Notes: generated from the letters alone by a model not told the origin. DNA of 64,000 nt from Flavobacteriaceae bacterium (GCA_009827225.1 WUAI01000015.1:1-64000); one strand, 5' to 3'; numbered from the stretch's first letter, positions 15,913-25,680 are shown. Translations and numbers: made by a program.

Positions 15913-16737
15913 ATGGAATGTAAGAACTGCGGATTTCATTTGAACGAAGATGACGACTACTGCAACTCGTGTGGGGCCAAGGTAATTCGCAATCGGCTCA
16001 CCATCAGAAATCTTTGGGAGGACTTTATTGAAAAGTTTTTCAACATCGAAAATACCCTGTTAAAAACGTACGTCACTCTTTTTAAGAAACCTGAAGATGT
16101 GATCCATGGTTATGTGTCCGGGATTCGAAAGCGCTACATCAATGTGATCAACTACTTTGCACTTGCAGTGACTATTTCGGGTATCCAATTGTTCATTTTA
16201 CTGAAGTGGTTCCCTGATCGAATGGATATTTCTCCTTTGGTTGCAGATTCCACCCCGGAGGGATTTGTAAACATGGACTGGATGTACGATTATTATTCGT
16301 TGATTGTACTGCTCAACCTTCCGATCTATGCCTTTATCGCGTTTCTGGTATTCTATACACTCAAGAAATATAATTTTACCGAGCACTTTGTTTCCATGAC
16401 CTATATTTCTGCGCAGTACTCGATTACCACCGCAGTAATCACACTCACGACCTCGGTAATTGGTTTTAATTTTTATATCGTAGGAAGCGTATTAAATGTA
16501 TTCCTGATGTTCTATACTGCGTATTGCTACAAACGAATTTTCAAGCTCAGTATGGGAGATATATTGATACGAACCCTGCTGTTCGTTGGAATAGCACTTG
16601 TGATGCTCATCATTTATTCCATTATACAAATGGGGGTAATGATTCTTACCGGAGACTTCCAGAAGATTATCGAAGCGGAAAAGGCCAAAAGAGGAATTAC
16701 TTATATCGCTTCTTCGGTCATGAACTGGACCTCGTAA
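15913..16737 (+). CDS. DUF3667 zinc-ribbon membrane protein
   Basis: A 274-aa protein beginning with a zinc ribbon (Cys3, Cys6, Cys17, Cys20), then a cytosolic helix and about five transmembrane segments between residues 75 and 255. The ribbon-plus-membrane layout is that of DUF3667, a common Bacteroidetes family of unknown function. It follows cdaA by six bases, and its last 37 bases overlap the 3' end of the ABC exporter gene on the opposite strand. Confidence 0.85.
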   Translation: MECKNCGFHLNEDDDYCNSCGAKVIRNRLTIRNLWEDFIEKFFNIENTLLKTYVTLFKKPEDVIHGYVSGIRKRYINVINYFALAVTISGIQLFILLKWFPDRMDISPLVADSTPEGFVNMDWMYDYYSLIVLLNLPIYAFIAFLVFYTLKKYNFTEHFVSMTYISAQYSITTAVITLTTSVIGFNFYIVGSVLNVFLMFYTAYCYKRIFKLSMGDILIRTLLFVGIALVMLIIYSIIQMGVMILTGDFQKIIEAEKAKRGITYIASSVMNWTS

Positions 16738-18467
16738 AGGTTTTTGTAGAAGCCATTTTCATTTTTAAGCAGTTCTCTATGAGTTCCGGATTCTACAATC
16801 TTCCCTGCATCCATCACCAGGATCTTGTCTGCTTTTTTAATGGTGGCTAAACGGTGGGCAATTACAATTGAGGTACGGCCTTTGGTGAGCTTATCGGTAG
16901 CATTCTGAATTAATTCTTCGGAATAGGAATCCACTGAAGAAGTTGCTTCGTCCAACACCAGAATACTAGGCTTACTCACGTAGGCACGCAGGAAGGAGAT
17001 CAACTGCCGTTGTCCCGAAGACAACATGGAACCTCTCTCTTTTACATCATACTGGTATCCGCCAGGAAGTGACATGATAAAGTCGTGTACGCCTATTTCT
17101 TTGGCTGCCGCAGTCACTTCAGCTTCGGAGATATCCGGATTACCCAACGTGATATTATTAAATATAGTATCGGCGAAAAGGAATACATCCTGCAGCACGA
17201 CGGCAATCTGGTTGCGCAGCGATGGCAACGAATAATCCTTAATAGAGATTCCGTCGACCAAAATGTCCCCCTGATCGATTTCGTAAAATCTCGATAGCAG
17301 ATTAATGATCGTGGATTTTCCTGCACCCGTTGCTCCTACCAGTGCTACGGTCTGACCCGGCTCTGCATCGAAAGAAATACCCTTGATCACCATTTCATTC
17401 GGGATATACCCAAATTCAACATTGTCGAAATGTATCGCTCCGTCTGTTTGCTGCATTTCTATCGTTCCTTCATCTGCAATATGCGATTGGGTATCCAAAA
17501 TTCCGAAGACACGATTAGCTGCCACCATTCCCATTTGCAGGGTATTGAATTTATCGGCGATTTGCCGCAGCGGACGAAATAACATTTGCGCCAGCTGTAT
17601 GAATGCCGTGATCAATCCTAGGGTGATGGCACCATTTTCTGTGGCATTGAGTCCGCCATACCAAACTATCAGACCAATCGCAAAGGAACCGGACATTTCA
17701 GCAATAGGAAAGAAAATGGAGTTATACCATACCGTTCGAATCCACGCCTTCTTGTGCTTTTCATTGATCTCATTGAAGGCCTTATATTCATTATCCTCCT
17801 GGGCAAACACCTGAACGATCTTCATCCCGGTGATCCGTTCCTGTACGAAAGAATTTAAGTTGGCCACCTGGTTCCTCACATCTTCGAAAGCACTCTTCAT
17901 GGCTCTCTGGAATACCCTCGTAGCATACAACAAGAATGGAAGAACAGTAAACACAATTAATGCCAATTGCCAGCTCTTATACAATAGTACCCCGGCGATG
18001 ACAAGCATTTTCAGAAGGTCACTGATGATCATAAACAATCCCTGGCTAAAGATACTCGCGATAGTTTCGATATCATTTACCGCTCTTGTAGTGAGCCGTC
18101 CCACCGCACTTTTATCGAAATATTTCATCCGAAAACTGAGCATAAGTCGGAATAGTTTAACCCGAATGTCCTTGATCACATTTTGTCCCAACCAGTTGGC
18201 ATAAAAGATAAATGCAAACTGAAAGATCACTTCGGAAAACAACACGGCTACCATGAGGGCCATGTAGAAAACCAGTCCGTCGTAATCCTTTGGCAGGATG
18301 GCTTCGTCAATCGCGGTTTCCAGGATGATTGGGCTCAACACTCCCAATCCGGCCATGGCAATCGCTGCAAATGCTACGAAATAGAAAGTGATCCGATACT
18401 TATTGGTATACGCCAACAAACGTCGAAACAACTTAAAATCGAATGCCTTACCTGTGGATTCCGCCAT
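16701..18467 (-). CDS. ABC exporter, fused permease and ATPase (MsbA-like)
   Basis: A half-transporter of 588 aa that forms a homo- or heterodimer in the inner membrane. Six transmembrane helices occupy about residues 20-310. The nucleotide-binding domain has Walker A VGATGAGKST, Q loop VLQDVFLF, signature LSSGQRQ, Walker B ILVLDEATSSVD and the H-loop VIAHRLATI. The family exports lipids, peptides or drugs; an MsbA-type lipid flippase is possible but unproven. Its ATG shares a base with the truA stop (TAATG). Confidence 0.9.
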   Translation of the reverse strand: MAESTGKAFDFKLFRRLLAYTNKYRITFYFVAFAAIAMAGLGVLSPIILETAIDEAILPKDYDGLVFYMALMVAVLFSEVIFQFAFIFYANWLGQNVIKDIRVKLFRLMLSFRMKYFDKSAVGRLTTRAVNDIETIASIFSQGLFMIISDLLKMLVIAGVLLYKSWQLALIVFTVLPFLLYATRVFQRAMKSAFEDVRNQVANLNSFVQERITGMKIVQVFAQEDNEYKAFNEINEKHKKAWIRTVWYNSIFFPIAEMSGSFAIGLIVWYGGLNATENGAITLGLITAFIQLAQMLFRPLRQIADKFNTLQMGMVAANRVFGILDTQSHIADEGTIEMQQTDGAIHFDNVEFGYIPNEMVIKGISFDAEPGQTVALVGATGAGKSTIINLLSRFYEIDQGDILVDGISIKDYSLPSLRNQIAVVLQDVFLFADTIFNNITLGNPDISEAEVTAAAKEIGVHDFIMSLPGGYQYDVKERGSMLSSGQRQLISFLRAYVSKPSILVLDEATSSVDSYSEELIQNATDKLTKGRTSIVIAHRLATIKKADKILVMDAGKIVESGTHRELLKNENGFYKNLYEVQFMTEEAI

Positions 18468-19210
18468 TAATTTTTAATTGATTCCGGATATGTTACCCGT
18501 GTTAAATATAAACCGTGGGCAGGTACCGAGGCACCTGCTTCACTTCTGTCCTTACTTTGAATGATCGCATGCAACTGGTCGACCTCCATCTTTCCCAACC
18601 CAATTTCCAACAGGGTTCCAACGATAGCCCGCACCATATTTCGGAGGAAACGATCCGCTCGAATGGTAAACACCAGTATCTCATCTTCCCAATTCCAGCC
18701 GGCATGAACGATATCACAATGATACGTTTTTACATCGGTTTTACTACGCGAAAAGCATTGAAAATCCTTATAGGTTAATAATATTGCTGCCGCTTCATTC
18801 ATGCGATCCACATCCAGTTCCTGCGGAACCAGAAAAGCCGATTCGTAGAGGAATGGATTCTTCGATTGAATCACCTTATATTGGTATTCTCGCTGCGTGG
18901 CATCGAAACGTGCATGCGCATCTTTTGCAACAGGGAAGATCTCTTTTACCGATATGTCCTTAGGAAGAAAAGAGTTGAGCCTGTAGACAGCATCCTCTAA
19001 TTCCTCGATGGGATCACAATCCATATGGGCGAACATTTGCGCGGCGTGCACTCCGGTATCCGTCCTTCCCGCTCCCGTGATCTTTATTTCCTGTCGGAAA
19101 TAGGTAGAAAACGTTCGCTCTAGCACTTCCTGAACGCTTACTGATTCAGGCTGAATCTGCCATCCGTGGTAGTCTTTTCCGTTATATGATAATTCGATAA
19201 AATATCGCAA
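18467..19210 (-). CDS. truA: tRNA pseudouridine(38-40) synthase TruA
   Basis: Isomerises uridine to pseudouridine in the anticodon arm of tRNA. The catalytic Asp is in GAGRTDTGVHA; RYFIELSYNGKDYHGWQ is the standard N-terminus and RFLRNMVRAIVG the C-terminal motif. I place the start at the TTG at 19210, giving 247 aa and beginning exactly at the conserved RYF; the ATG 36 bases upstream adds twelve atypical residues. It is coupled to the downstream ABC exporter gene. Confidence 0.92.
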   Translation of the reverse strand: MRYFIELSYNGKDYHGWQIQPESVSVQEVLERTFSTYFRQEIKITGAGRTDTGVHAAQMFAHMDCDPIEELEDAVYRLNSFLPKDISVKEIFPVAKDAHARFDATQREYQYKVIQSKNPFLYESAFLVPQELDVDRMNEAAAILLTYKDFQCFSRSKTDVKTYHCDIVHAGWNWEDEILVFTIRADRFLRNMVRAIVGTLLEIGLGKMEVDQLHAIIQSKDRSEAGASVPAHGLYLTRVTYPESIKN

Positions 19211-19293
19211 AGAATACTGTATTTTTGAATGGATAAAGATACACAAACCCTGCGGTTTCCAATTCTCTTTTGGTTTCTGTTAACAGCGAATTA

Positions 19294-19785
19294 ATGACTC
19301 GAATATTACTCTTGAGCGACACCCATAGTTTTATGGATTCCAAAATTTTAAAATACGTCAAACAAGCGGATGAAGTATGGCATGCGGGAGACATAGGAGA
19401 CTTGAAAGTTACGGACGCCATTCAAAAACTAAAGCCATTAAAAGCCGTGTATGGAAATATAGACAATGCCCAGGCACGAACAGAGTTTCCCTTGGATCAA
19501 CGATTTTTGTGCGAGGAGGTTGATGTTTGGATCACCCACATTGGAGGGTATCCGGGAAGGTATGATCGCAGGATACGGGATGAGATACGAGCCAACCCTC
19601 CAAAAATATTTATTTCCGGCCATTCTCATATACTGAAAGTGATGAATGATCCAAAGCTCGATCTACTGCATATGAATCCCGGGGCTGTGGGCAAGCATGG
19701 TTTTCAGAAAGTTCGTACCATGCTGAGATTCCAAATCCATGGCAGTACCATTTCCAATCTCGAGGTAATCGAATTTCCGAGGTAA
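19294..19785 (+). CDS. metallophosphoesterase, YfcE/MJ0936 family
   Basis: A 163-aa single-domain phosphodiesterase. All metal ligands of the calcineurin-like fold are visible: LLSDTH at 5-10, HAGDIGD, GNID, ITHIGG and SGHSH. The start at 19294 (MTRILLLSD) is chosen because the upstream alternative adds residues not seen in the family. The biological substrate is unknown. It is a single gene, divergent from truA, ending in a terminator. Confidence 0.9.
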   Translation: MTRILLLSDTHSFMDSKILKYVKQADEVWHAGDIGDLKVTDAIQKLKPLKAVYGNIDNAQARTEFPLDQRFLCEEVDVWITHIGGYPGRYDRRIRDEIRANPPKIFISGHSHILKVMNDPKLDLLHMNPGAVGKHGFQKVRTMLRFQIHGSTISNLEVIEFPR

Positions 19786-19788
19786 AAC

Positions 19789-19823
19789 AAAAAACCCCCG
19801 AATTTGGCATAATTCGAGGGTTT
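19789..19823. terminator. bidirectional terminator between phosphodiesterase and DUF4293 genes
   Basis: Stem AAACCCCCGAATT/AATTCGAGGGTTT with one internal mismatch and a six-base loop, with an A-tract upstream, in a convergent gap. Confidence 0.75.
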
Positions 19824-19847
19824 GCACTAATATACTAAGACGTAGTT

Positions 19848-20258
19848 TTAGCGTAACCGATCTACAGATTTTACGAGATCCTCGTCCCTTTTAATGGCTT
19901 TGTTGGCCATTACTAAAAAAACGATAGAAATGATGGGAAGTAGCACCCCAATACCCTTCTCCGAAACCAAGGTCTCTCCGGGTAAGCTTAGAGATCGATA
20001 TACGAAAACTCCCAGTAATACAAAGTTTAATATGATTGCTAAGCGATTCAGTACAAATTGTAACTGGCGCTTTTTAAAATTCAAGATAGATATGAACGTT
20101 AAGAGAACCGATCCTCCAATAAGGCACATGACCAATATTTCCTTATTCGAAATTAATAAATTTCCTGCTTCATCCTCTAAACTCGGAAACCAATAATACA
20201 ATCCTCCCATTAACAGGATGGATAAAATCATGTAAACCGTTTGTATACGCTGAAGCAT
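19848..20258 (-). CDS. DUF4293 membrane protein
   Basis: A 136-aa protein with four hydrophobic segments (about 7-25, 42-62, 70-88, 105-122), beginning LQRIQTVYMILS and ending in a charged tail. It belongs to DUF4293, a Bacteroidetes family of unknown function. It is divergent from rho, with a 197-bp intergenic region that must hold both promoters. Confidence 0.83.
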   Translation of the reverse strand: MLQRIQTVYMILSILLMGGLYYWFPSLEDEAGNLLISNKEILVMCLIGGSVLLTFISILNFKKRQLQFVLNRLAIILNFVLLGVFVYRSLSLPGETLVSEKGIGVLLPIISIVFLVMANKAIKRDEDLVKSVDRLR

Positions 20259-20350
20259 CCTTGATTCTCTTGAGAGGGCAAAAATAAGCTTTCTTTTCTT
20301 AAATTAAATGTTACTTTTAAATTATTGTTGTATAATTGCAGTAACAATTC

Positions 20351-20373
20351 GTAACCACTTCAACAAAGGTTAC
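20351..20373 (+). promoter_or_regulatory. hairpin in the rho leader
   Basis: GTAACC (20351-20356) pairs with GGTTAC (20368-20373) about 85 bases before the rho ATG. It could contribute to leader-based autoregulation, which is known for rho elsewhere; that role here is inference. The rest of the 197-bp region is AT-rich. Confidence 0.35.
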
Positions 20374-20455
20374 TTAGTCTTCGACTTATTTTCAACTAAA
20401 TTTCCTCGAAAGAAAAGATATTTAATATCACCCTAACTCATTACTATATTTTATA

Positions 20456-22084
20456 ATGTTTGAAATTTCAGAATTAAAATCAAAGAAGTTACCTGAACTT
20501 CAGGAGCTTGCTAAGACTTTGAAAGTACCTAAATACCGAAGTCTGAAAAAACTGGACCTGGTGTACCAAATTCTTGACTACCAGGCTTCCAACCCTAAGG
20601 CTGTGAGAGCCGTTGCTGTGGAGGAAAAAGCTCAAAATAAAGCGCCGGAAGGATCCAAGCCTTCCAACGAACCTCAGGAAGGTTCCAAACCACAGAATAG
20701 ACAAAATCAACAGAGAGACCGCGGTCAGCGTCAGAGAAGAAACGACAATCGCCCTCAAAAACAACAACAAGCGCAACAGAACGGTAAACCTCAAAAGCAG
20801 GAACAACGTGATAGTGGCGGCAATGCTCCTCAGGACAAACATTCTAAAGGTGGCGATCAAAAGCAACAAAAAAACGGCCATCAGAAACAACAGGATGGCA
20901 ATAAGCAAAGCGGAAGTAAGAACGGAAATAAAGATACCCGGAACCGATATCGCGAGCCCGATTTCGAATTTGATGGCATCATAGAGAGCGAAGGTGTCCT
21001 TGACATCATGCAGGACGGCTATGGTTTCTTGCGTTCCAGTGATTACAATTACCTTTCTTCTCCTGATGATATTTATGTGAGTCAGTCGCAAATAAGACTC
21101 TTCGGTTTAAAAACCGGTGATACGGTTTTAGGAGAGGTTCGACCGCCTAAAGAAGGTGAGAAATATTTCCCACTTATTAAAGTGAGTAAAATTAACGGGT
21201 TGAATCCAAACGTGGTTCGTGACAGGGTTTCCTTTGAACACCTTACACCATTGTTCCCTGAGGAAAAATTCAACATAGCCGACAAACAAACTAATATCTC
21301 CACGAGAATCATCGACTTGTTCTCACCTATCGGAAAAGGACAACGTGGGATGATCGTAGCACAGCCCAAAACGGGTAAGACGATGTTGCTGAAAGATATA
21401 GCCAACGGTATTGCGGCCAACCATCCGGAAGTGTACCAGATCATTCTATTGATTGATGAACGTCCCGAAGAGGTTACCGACATGCAGCGCAATGTTCAAG
21501 GTGAAGTAGTTGCTTCCACCTTCGATAAAGAAGCCGCAGAGCATGTTCGTATTGCGAATATCGTAATTGAAAAAGCCAAACGCCTGGTAGAATGTGGTCA
21601 TGATGTGGTCATCCTTCTGGATTCGATTACTAGATTGGCGAGAGCCTATAATACGGTTCAGCCTGCTAGTGGTAAGATATTGAGTGGTGGTGTGGACGCG
21701 AATGCTCTCCACAAGCCGAAACGATTCTTCGGTGCGGCCAGAAACATTGAAAACGGAGGTTCTTTGAGTATCATTGCAACCGCCCTTACAGAAACCGGTT
21801 CGAAAATGGATGAGGTGATCTTCGAAGAATTTAAAGGAACCGGTAATATGGAACTTCAATTGGATCGCAAGATCTCAAATAGAAGAATTTTCCCAGCCAT
21901 CGACCTCACTTCTTCCAGTACGCGAAGAGACGACTTATTATTGGATGAGAACGTCATTCAAAGAATGTGGGTAATGCGAAAGTACTTGGCCGATATGAAT
22001 CCTGTAGAAGCCATGGAATTCATCAACGAGCGGATCAAGCAAACCCGAAACAACGAGGAGTTCTTAATCTCCATGAACGGTTAA
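20456..22084 (+). CDS. rho: transcription termination factor Rho with extended low-complexity insert
   Basis: Hexameric RNA helicase that ends transcription. The 542 aa exceed the usual 420 because residues about 55-167 form a Gln/Asn/Lys/Arg-rich disordered insert between the N-terminal Rho-N helical domain (1-50) and the cold-shock RNA-binding domain ([12 protein letters not shown]). The ATPase core has Walker [12 protein letters not shown], Walker [15 protein letters not shown], and the R-loop/C-terminal elements through [10 protein letters not shown]. It is monocistronic with its own terminator. Such inserts are known in several phyla and can alter RNA binding or phase behaviour. Confidence 0.96.
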   Translation: MFEISELKSKKLPELQELAKTLKVPKYRSLKKLDLVYQILDYQASNPKAVRAVAVEEKAQNKAPEGSKPSNEPQEGSKPQNRQNQQRDRGQRQRRNDNRPQKQQQAQQNGKPQKQEQRDSGGNAPQDKHSKGGDQKQQKNGHQKQQDGNKQSGSKNGNKDTRNRYREPDFEFDGIIESEGVLDIMQDGYGFLRSSDYNYLSSPDDIYVSQSQIRLFGLKTGDTVLGEVRPPKEGEKYFPLIKVSKINGLNPNVVRDRVSFEHLTPLFPEEKFNIADKQTNISTRIIDLFSPIGKGQRGMIVAQPKTGKTMLLKDIANGIAANHPEVYQIILLIDERPEEVTDMQRNVQGEVVASTFDKEAAEHVRIANIVIEKAKRLVECGHDVVILLDSITRLARAYNTVQPASGKILSGGVDANALHKPKRFFGAARNIENGGSLSIIATALTETGSKMDEVIFEEFKGTGNMELQLDRKISNRRIFPAIDLTSSSTRRDDLLLDENVIQRMWVMRKYLADMNPVEAMEFINERIKQTRNNEEFLISMNG

Positions 22085-22106
22085 GATTTAACTTGATAAA
22101 AAATAG

Positions 22107-22132
22107 AAAGCCCCGCGATCGGGGCTTTTTTT
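22107..22132 (+). terminator. terminator of rho
   Basis: AAAGCCCC/GGGGCTTT with a GCGATC loop, followed by a T run. Confidence 0.85.
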
Positions 22133-22140
22133 ATGGTACT

Positions 22141-22165
22141 AAAAAAGCCCTGATAAGCAGGGCTT
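22141..22165 (-). terminator. terminator of the T9SS cargo gene
   Basis: AAGCCCTG/CAGGGCTT with a five-base loop; the A6 at 22141-22146 is the U-tract on the minus strand. Confidence 0.8.
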
Positions 22166-22189
22166 CTTTAGACTATATCTGGAGAGTTT

Positions 22190-23134
22190 TTATCTCTTTA
22201 CTATCTTTTCGGTAAGTGCACCTTTAGAAGTGTTTACAGTAAGTACGTATACTCCTCTTGAAAGGTTAGAAACATCTATCGAACCGTTTACCAAACGAGC
22301 TCCAGTATCTTTACCTAATACATCATAAAGTCTTGCTTCCAGTACATCTACTCCTGAAGGTACTTCAACGTTCAATCGAGTAGTAGCAGGGTTTGGATAA
22401 ATATTTACCAATTCAGCAATGTTATCACCAACACCAAGAACAACTTCTTCACCTACAAGGTTAAGAACATACTCCTGAGGATCAGCAACCACTTCATTAG
22501 AGTTGGTCCAAGGAATGTTACATCCTGTGTTAGCTCCTCCAGTTCCTGTACCGTCTGATCTCAACCAAGCGATCTGAGTTTGACCGGAAAGGTTGAATCC
22601 AGGGAACAATCTTTGGTTTGGAACCGCTCCTTCGTCCGGAGCAAATACTTCAACCGCTACGATAGATCCACCAGGGATTGCTGCGTTCACCGGATACGTA
22701 ATTAACGAATCATCATCTGCAGATGAAATGGTGAATGAATCAGAAGAGATTAAAGTGAAAACCGCTGTACTTAGAGTTTCAGTATCTACAGTATAGATAT
22801 TTACATCGATAGTTTTTCCATCATCTCCGGTTCCCTGACCCCACTCAACAGCTGTAATATTGAAATCACCCGCAATTGCGAAATCGGTCGCCAGATCATA
22901 AGTACGAGCAAAAGTGTTATCGCGATATTCGCCATTACCACTGTTCCAACATGCTACCCCTCCTGTATCCACGATAAATGGATTCACAGAGTGAGAAAGA
23001 GTTACAGATCCACCTCTCTGAGCAGGTTGCTCATCAACATTAGAACCTGGATTCGCATCTGGATTCGTACTTAGTTGCTGCCCATACATGAAAGCTCCAC
23101 ATAGGAACAACGCACATAGTGTAATTTTTTTCAT
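22190..23134 (-). CDS. secreted protein with T9SS type A C-terminal sorting domain
   Basis: A 314-aa exported protein. Residues 1-18 are a signal peptide ending around FMYGQ. The mature region (about 40-225) looks like a beta-rich domain (WNSGNGEYRDNTFARTYDL, VAVEVFAP) without a recognised active site. The last 75 residues are the Por secretion C-terminal domain: VNIYPNPATTRLNVEVP, ARLYDVLGK, LSRGVYVLTV and KIVKR. It should cross the outer membrane by the type IX system. Function of the body is unknown; adhesion is possible. Confidence 0.88.
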   Translation of the reverse strand: MKKITLCALFLCGAFMYGQQLSTNPDANPGSNVDEQPAQRGGSVTLSHSVNPFIVDTGGVACWNSGNGEYRDNTFARTYDLATDFAIAGDFNITAVEWGQGTGDDGKTIDVNIYTVDTETLSTAVFTLISSDSFTISSADDDSLITYPVNAAIPGGSIVAVEVFAPDEGAVPNQRLFPGFNLSGQTQIAWLRSDGTGTGGANTGCNIPWTNSNEVVADPQEYVLNLVGEEVVLGVGDNIAELVNIYPNPATTRLNVEVPSGVDVLEARLYDVLGKDTGARLVNGSIDVSNLSRGVYVLTVNTSKGALTEKIVKR

Positions 23135-23174
23135 AATAAATGTTTTTAAGTATTAAAGTTTAATAGTCTGTAGA

Positions 23175-23182
23175 CAAATATA
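23175..23182 (-). promoter_or_regulatory. promoter -7 element of the T9SS cargo gene
   Basis: On the minus strand the sequence is TATATTTG, an exact TAnnTTTG match, 40 bases upstream of the start codon at 23134. Confidence 0.5.
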
Positions 23183-23286
23183 TAAAACCAAAACTAGATT
23201 ATTTCTAATATAAGTTAAAATTACATGGGGATTGTTAAATAAGTATCGCGTAAAATAAAATGATTCTTAACCCTGAACGGCAATCG

Positions 23287-23319
23287 TTGAAAACTTAATA
23301 TTTCATTCTTTTATATTTG
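23287..23319 (+). promoter_or_regulatory. promoter of the M14 peptidase gene
   Basis: TTG (23287-23289), 22 bases of spacing, then TATATTTG (23312-23319): both halves of the Bacteroidetes housekeeping promoter at proper spacing. It overlaps the TTG at 23317 and so supports the ATG at 23338 as the true start. Confidence 0.65.
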
Positions 23320-23337
23320 CTGAAACTTTCGATTCCT

Positions 23338-25086
23338 ATGAGATTTGCAATAATTTGGTCCTCGCTTCTTTTAATAATGGCTTCGTGTAACTCCGGTAAC
23401 GAACAGGAAACTTTCGACTTTACCACACAATATGAGAAAAGCGGAGGAAAGGAAACCGCCACTTACGAGGAAGTCATTACATTCTACGAAAATCTGGCTG
23501 AAGCCTATACCACAGTAGCCGTTTATGAAATGGGCAAAACCGATAGCGGAGAACCGCTGCACCTGGTTACCTTCAATCCTAATCGTTCCTTCGAATCCGA
23601 ATTCTACAATCGGGAGGATAAGAACGTTTTACTGATCAATAACGGAATACATCCCGGGGAAAGCGACGGAATAGATGCCAGCATGATGCTTATTCGTGAC
23701 CTTGCTGAAGGAAAGATCCCATCACCTCAACAAACCGTGATAGCGGTGATACCGGTTTATAATATTGGAGGGGCATTGAATCGAAACGCAACTAGCCGTA
23801 CCAACCAAAACGGACCAGAAGAATATGGCTTCCGCGGCAATGCCAGAAACTATGACCTGAACCGTGATTTTATAAAAGCCGACACCAAAAATGCCCGGTC
23901 CTTTGCCAAACTTTTCCATATCGTAAAACCAGATCTATTCATAGACAATCATGTGAGCAATGGTGCCGATTACCAATATACGCTCACGCATTTATTCACC
24001 CAGCATAACAAATTGGGAGGTCGATTAGGAAAGTATCTCCAGGAGCAGTTCATCCCTCAACTTGAAGATTCATTGCGCCAAAAAAATTGGGACATTACAC
24101 CTTATGTGAATGTATTCAACCGAACGCCCGAAACCGGATTTTCACAATTCCTGGATTCCCCGAGGTACTCTACCGGCTATGCTGCACTATTCAATAGTCT
24201 GGGAATGATGGTCGAGACCCACATGCTCAAACCCTATGAAAAGAGAGTGGAAGGAACTTATGAGTTGATGAAAAGCTTCATTGCAATTGCTGAAAAAGAT
24301 TCGGAATTGATCAATACGCTACGGAAAACTAAGAATATAGAATTTAATGCTGGTACAATGTATCCCATTCAATGGAAAATAGACAGTACCCGCACTTCTA
24401 CCCTATCATTTAAGGGATATGAAGCCACTATGGAGCCCAGTCAAATTACGAATGCTTCGAGACTCAAATATCATAGGGACCGTCCCTTCGAAAAAGACGT
24501 GACCTATTATAACTACTTTATTCCTTCCAAAGAGATCACGATTCCAAGTCATTATATCGTTCCAAAAGGATACTGGAACGTCATCGATCAATTGGAACGC
24601 AATGGCATTGATGGTAGAAGATTCAGGAAGGATACCACCTTATTGGTCCAGGTATACCGTATCAAAAATTATGAAACCTACAGCCGTCCTTATGAAGGAC
24701 ATTATCCACATTATAACACTGAAGTGGAGATGTTTGAAGAGGAGGTCACTTTTAAAGCTGGTGATGTCCTTATACCCACCGATCAGAGAGGCGGGAGATT
24801 CCTCATGGAAACCCTGGAACCGGAAGCTCCGGATTCATTCTTTAACTGGAATTATTTTGATACACGACTCCAACAAAAAGAGGGATTCTCACCCTATGTG
24901 TGGGAAGACATAGCACTACAATTTCTGGAAGACAATCCTGCCGTGAAGACGGAGTTTGAAGCTAAAATGGCCAGTGAACCGGACTTTGCCAGAAATTGGT
25001 ATTCACAATTGGATTGGATACATAAACAGTCTCCCTATTACGAAGAGGCCCATTTACGCTACCCGATCGTTCGGGTGGGTGGTTAG
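23338..25086 (+). CDS. M14 family zinc carboxypeptidase lipoprotein
   Basis: Exported metallopeptidase of 582 aa from the ATG at 23338. The N-terminus is a lipoprotein signal (hydrophobic core, lipobox MASC near residue 17). Zinc ligands are in NNGIHPGESDGID (H-x2-E) and FIDNHVSNGADYQ. The catalytic domain spans about residues 35-320; the C-terminal 250 residues have no assignment. A lipoprotein at the periplasm or cell surface that trims peptides is the likely role. Its last 33 bases overlap the NUDIX gene on the other strand. Confidence 0.88.
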   Translation: MRFAIIWSSLLLIMASCNSGNEQETFDFTTQYEKSGGKETATYEEVITFYENLAEAYTTVAVYEMGKTDSGEPLHLVTFNPNRSFESEFYNREDKNVLLINNGIHPGESDGIDASMMLIRDLAEGKIPSPQQTVIAVIPVYNIGGALNRNATSRTNQNGPEEYGFRGNARNYDLNRDFIKADTKNARSFAKLFHIVKPDLFIDNHVSNGADYQYTLTHLFTQHNKLGGRLGKYLQEQFIPQLEDSLRQKNWDITPYVNVFNRTPETGFSQFLDSPRYSTGYAALFNSLGMMVETHMLKPYEKRVEGTYELMKSFIAIAEKDSELINTLRKTKNIEFNAGTMYPIQWKIDSTRTSTLSFKGYEATMEPSQITNASRLKYHRDRPFEKDVTYYNYFIPSKEITIPSHYIVPKGYWNVIDQLERNGIDGRRFRKDTTLLVQVYRIKNYETYSRPYEGHYPHYNTEVEMFEEEVTFKAGDVLIPTDQRGGRFLMETLEPEAPDSFFNWNYFDTRLQQKEGFSPYVWEDIALQFLEDNPAVKTEFEAKMASEPDFARNWYSQLDWIHKQSPYYEEAHLRYPIVRVGG

Positions 25087-25677
25087 GTATTCCTTTGGAA
25101 ACAGCAGTTTGATGTTTTCGTAAGAATCCTTGAGTGCTTTTTGAGTTTTTTCGAAGTTCTTCCAACGCACCTTTTTGATCCCTTCGTTTTTCTGCGGAAT
25201 CAATTCTCCATCATAATCGGTATACATTTCATACCAATAAGTAGCTTTTAGCTTAAACTTGCCGTTGCGTTTGAATACATGATAGGTTTTGGTAATAAAT
25301 TTCTTTATGACCACATTTTTCAGGCCGGTCTCCTCCTCAACCTCCCGCACCGCTGCAGTCTCATAGCTTTCTCCTTTTTCTATGTGACCTTTAGGTAAAT
25401 CCCATCTATCATTTCGGTGAATAAAAAGGATCTCTTTCTTCTGATTGTAAACGAGTCCGCCAGCCGCTTCCACAAAGGGCAATTTCTTACGAAGGAATTT
25501 TTCGATCTTTTCTTCGTTTTTGTGATACAGATTCACATATACCAGCTGACCGTCATTGATCTTCCGGATCAACTTCTTGAACCTCGCTAACTTAAGTGGA
25601 ATCGAGGTATACAGGCTGCCAATATTTTTCTCGGTGGAGAGAATAATAGGAATGTCTTTCACAAAAACTTTATACAT
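25054..25677 (-). CDS. NUDIX hydrolase
   Basis: A 207-aa nucleoside-diphosphate-linked hydrolase. The Nudix box GHIEKGESYETAAVREVEEE continuing TGL matches the GX5EX7REUXEEXGU signature. About 65 residues precede the domain. I use the ATG at 25677; the upstream TTG at 25698 would extend into the divergent pyrE gene. Substrate unknown; housecleaning of modified nucleotides is typical. Confidence 0.87.
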   Translation of the reverse strand: MYKVFVKDIPIILSTEKNIGSLYTSIPLKLARFKKLIRKINDGQLVYVNLYHKNEEKIEKFLRKKLPFVEAAGGLVYNQKKEILFIHRNDRWDLPKGHIEKGESYETAAVREVEEETGLKNVVIKKFITKTYHVFKRNGKFKLKATYWYEMYTDYDGELIPQKNEGIKKVRWKNFEKTQKALKDSYENIKLLFPKEYLTTHPNDRVA

Positions 25678-25680
25678 TTG
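25673..25680 (+). promoter_or_regulatory. promoter -7 element of pyrE
   Basis: TACATTTG fits TAnnTTTG and ends four bases before the pyrE ATG at 25685, implying a near-leaderless transcript. It overlaps the divergent NUDIX start codon. Confidence 0.4.

Noticed and set aside
20489-21091. 200-codon antisense frame within rho
   Set aside because: A mirror of the Gln/Lys-rich insert; no function expected.
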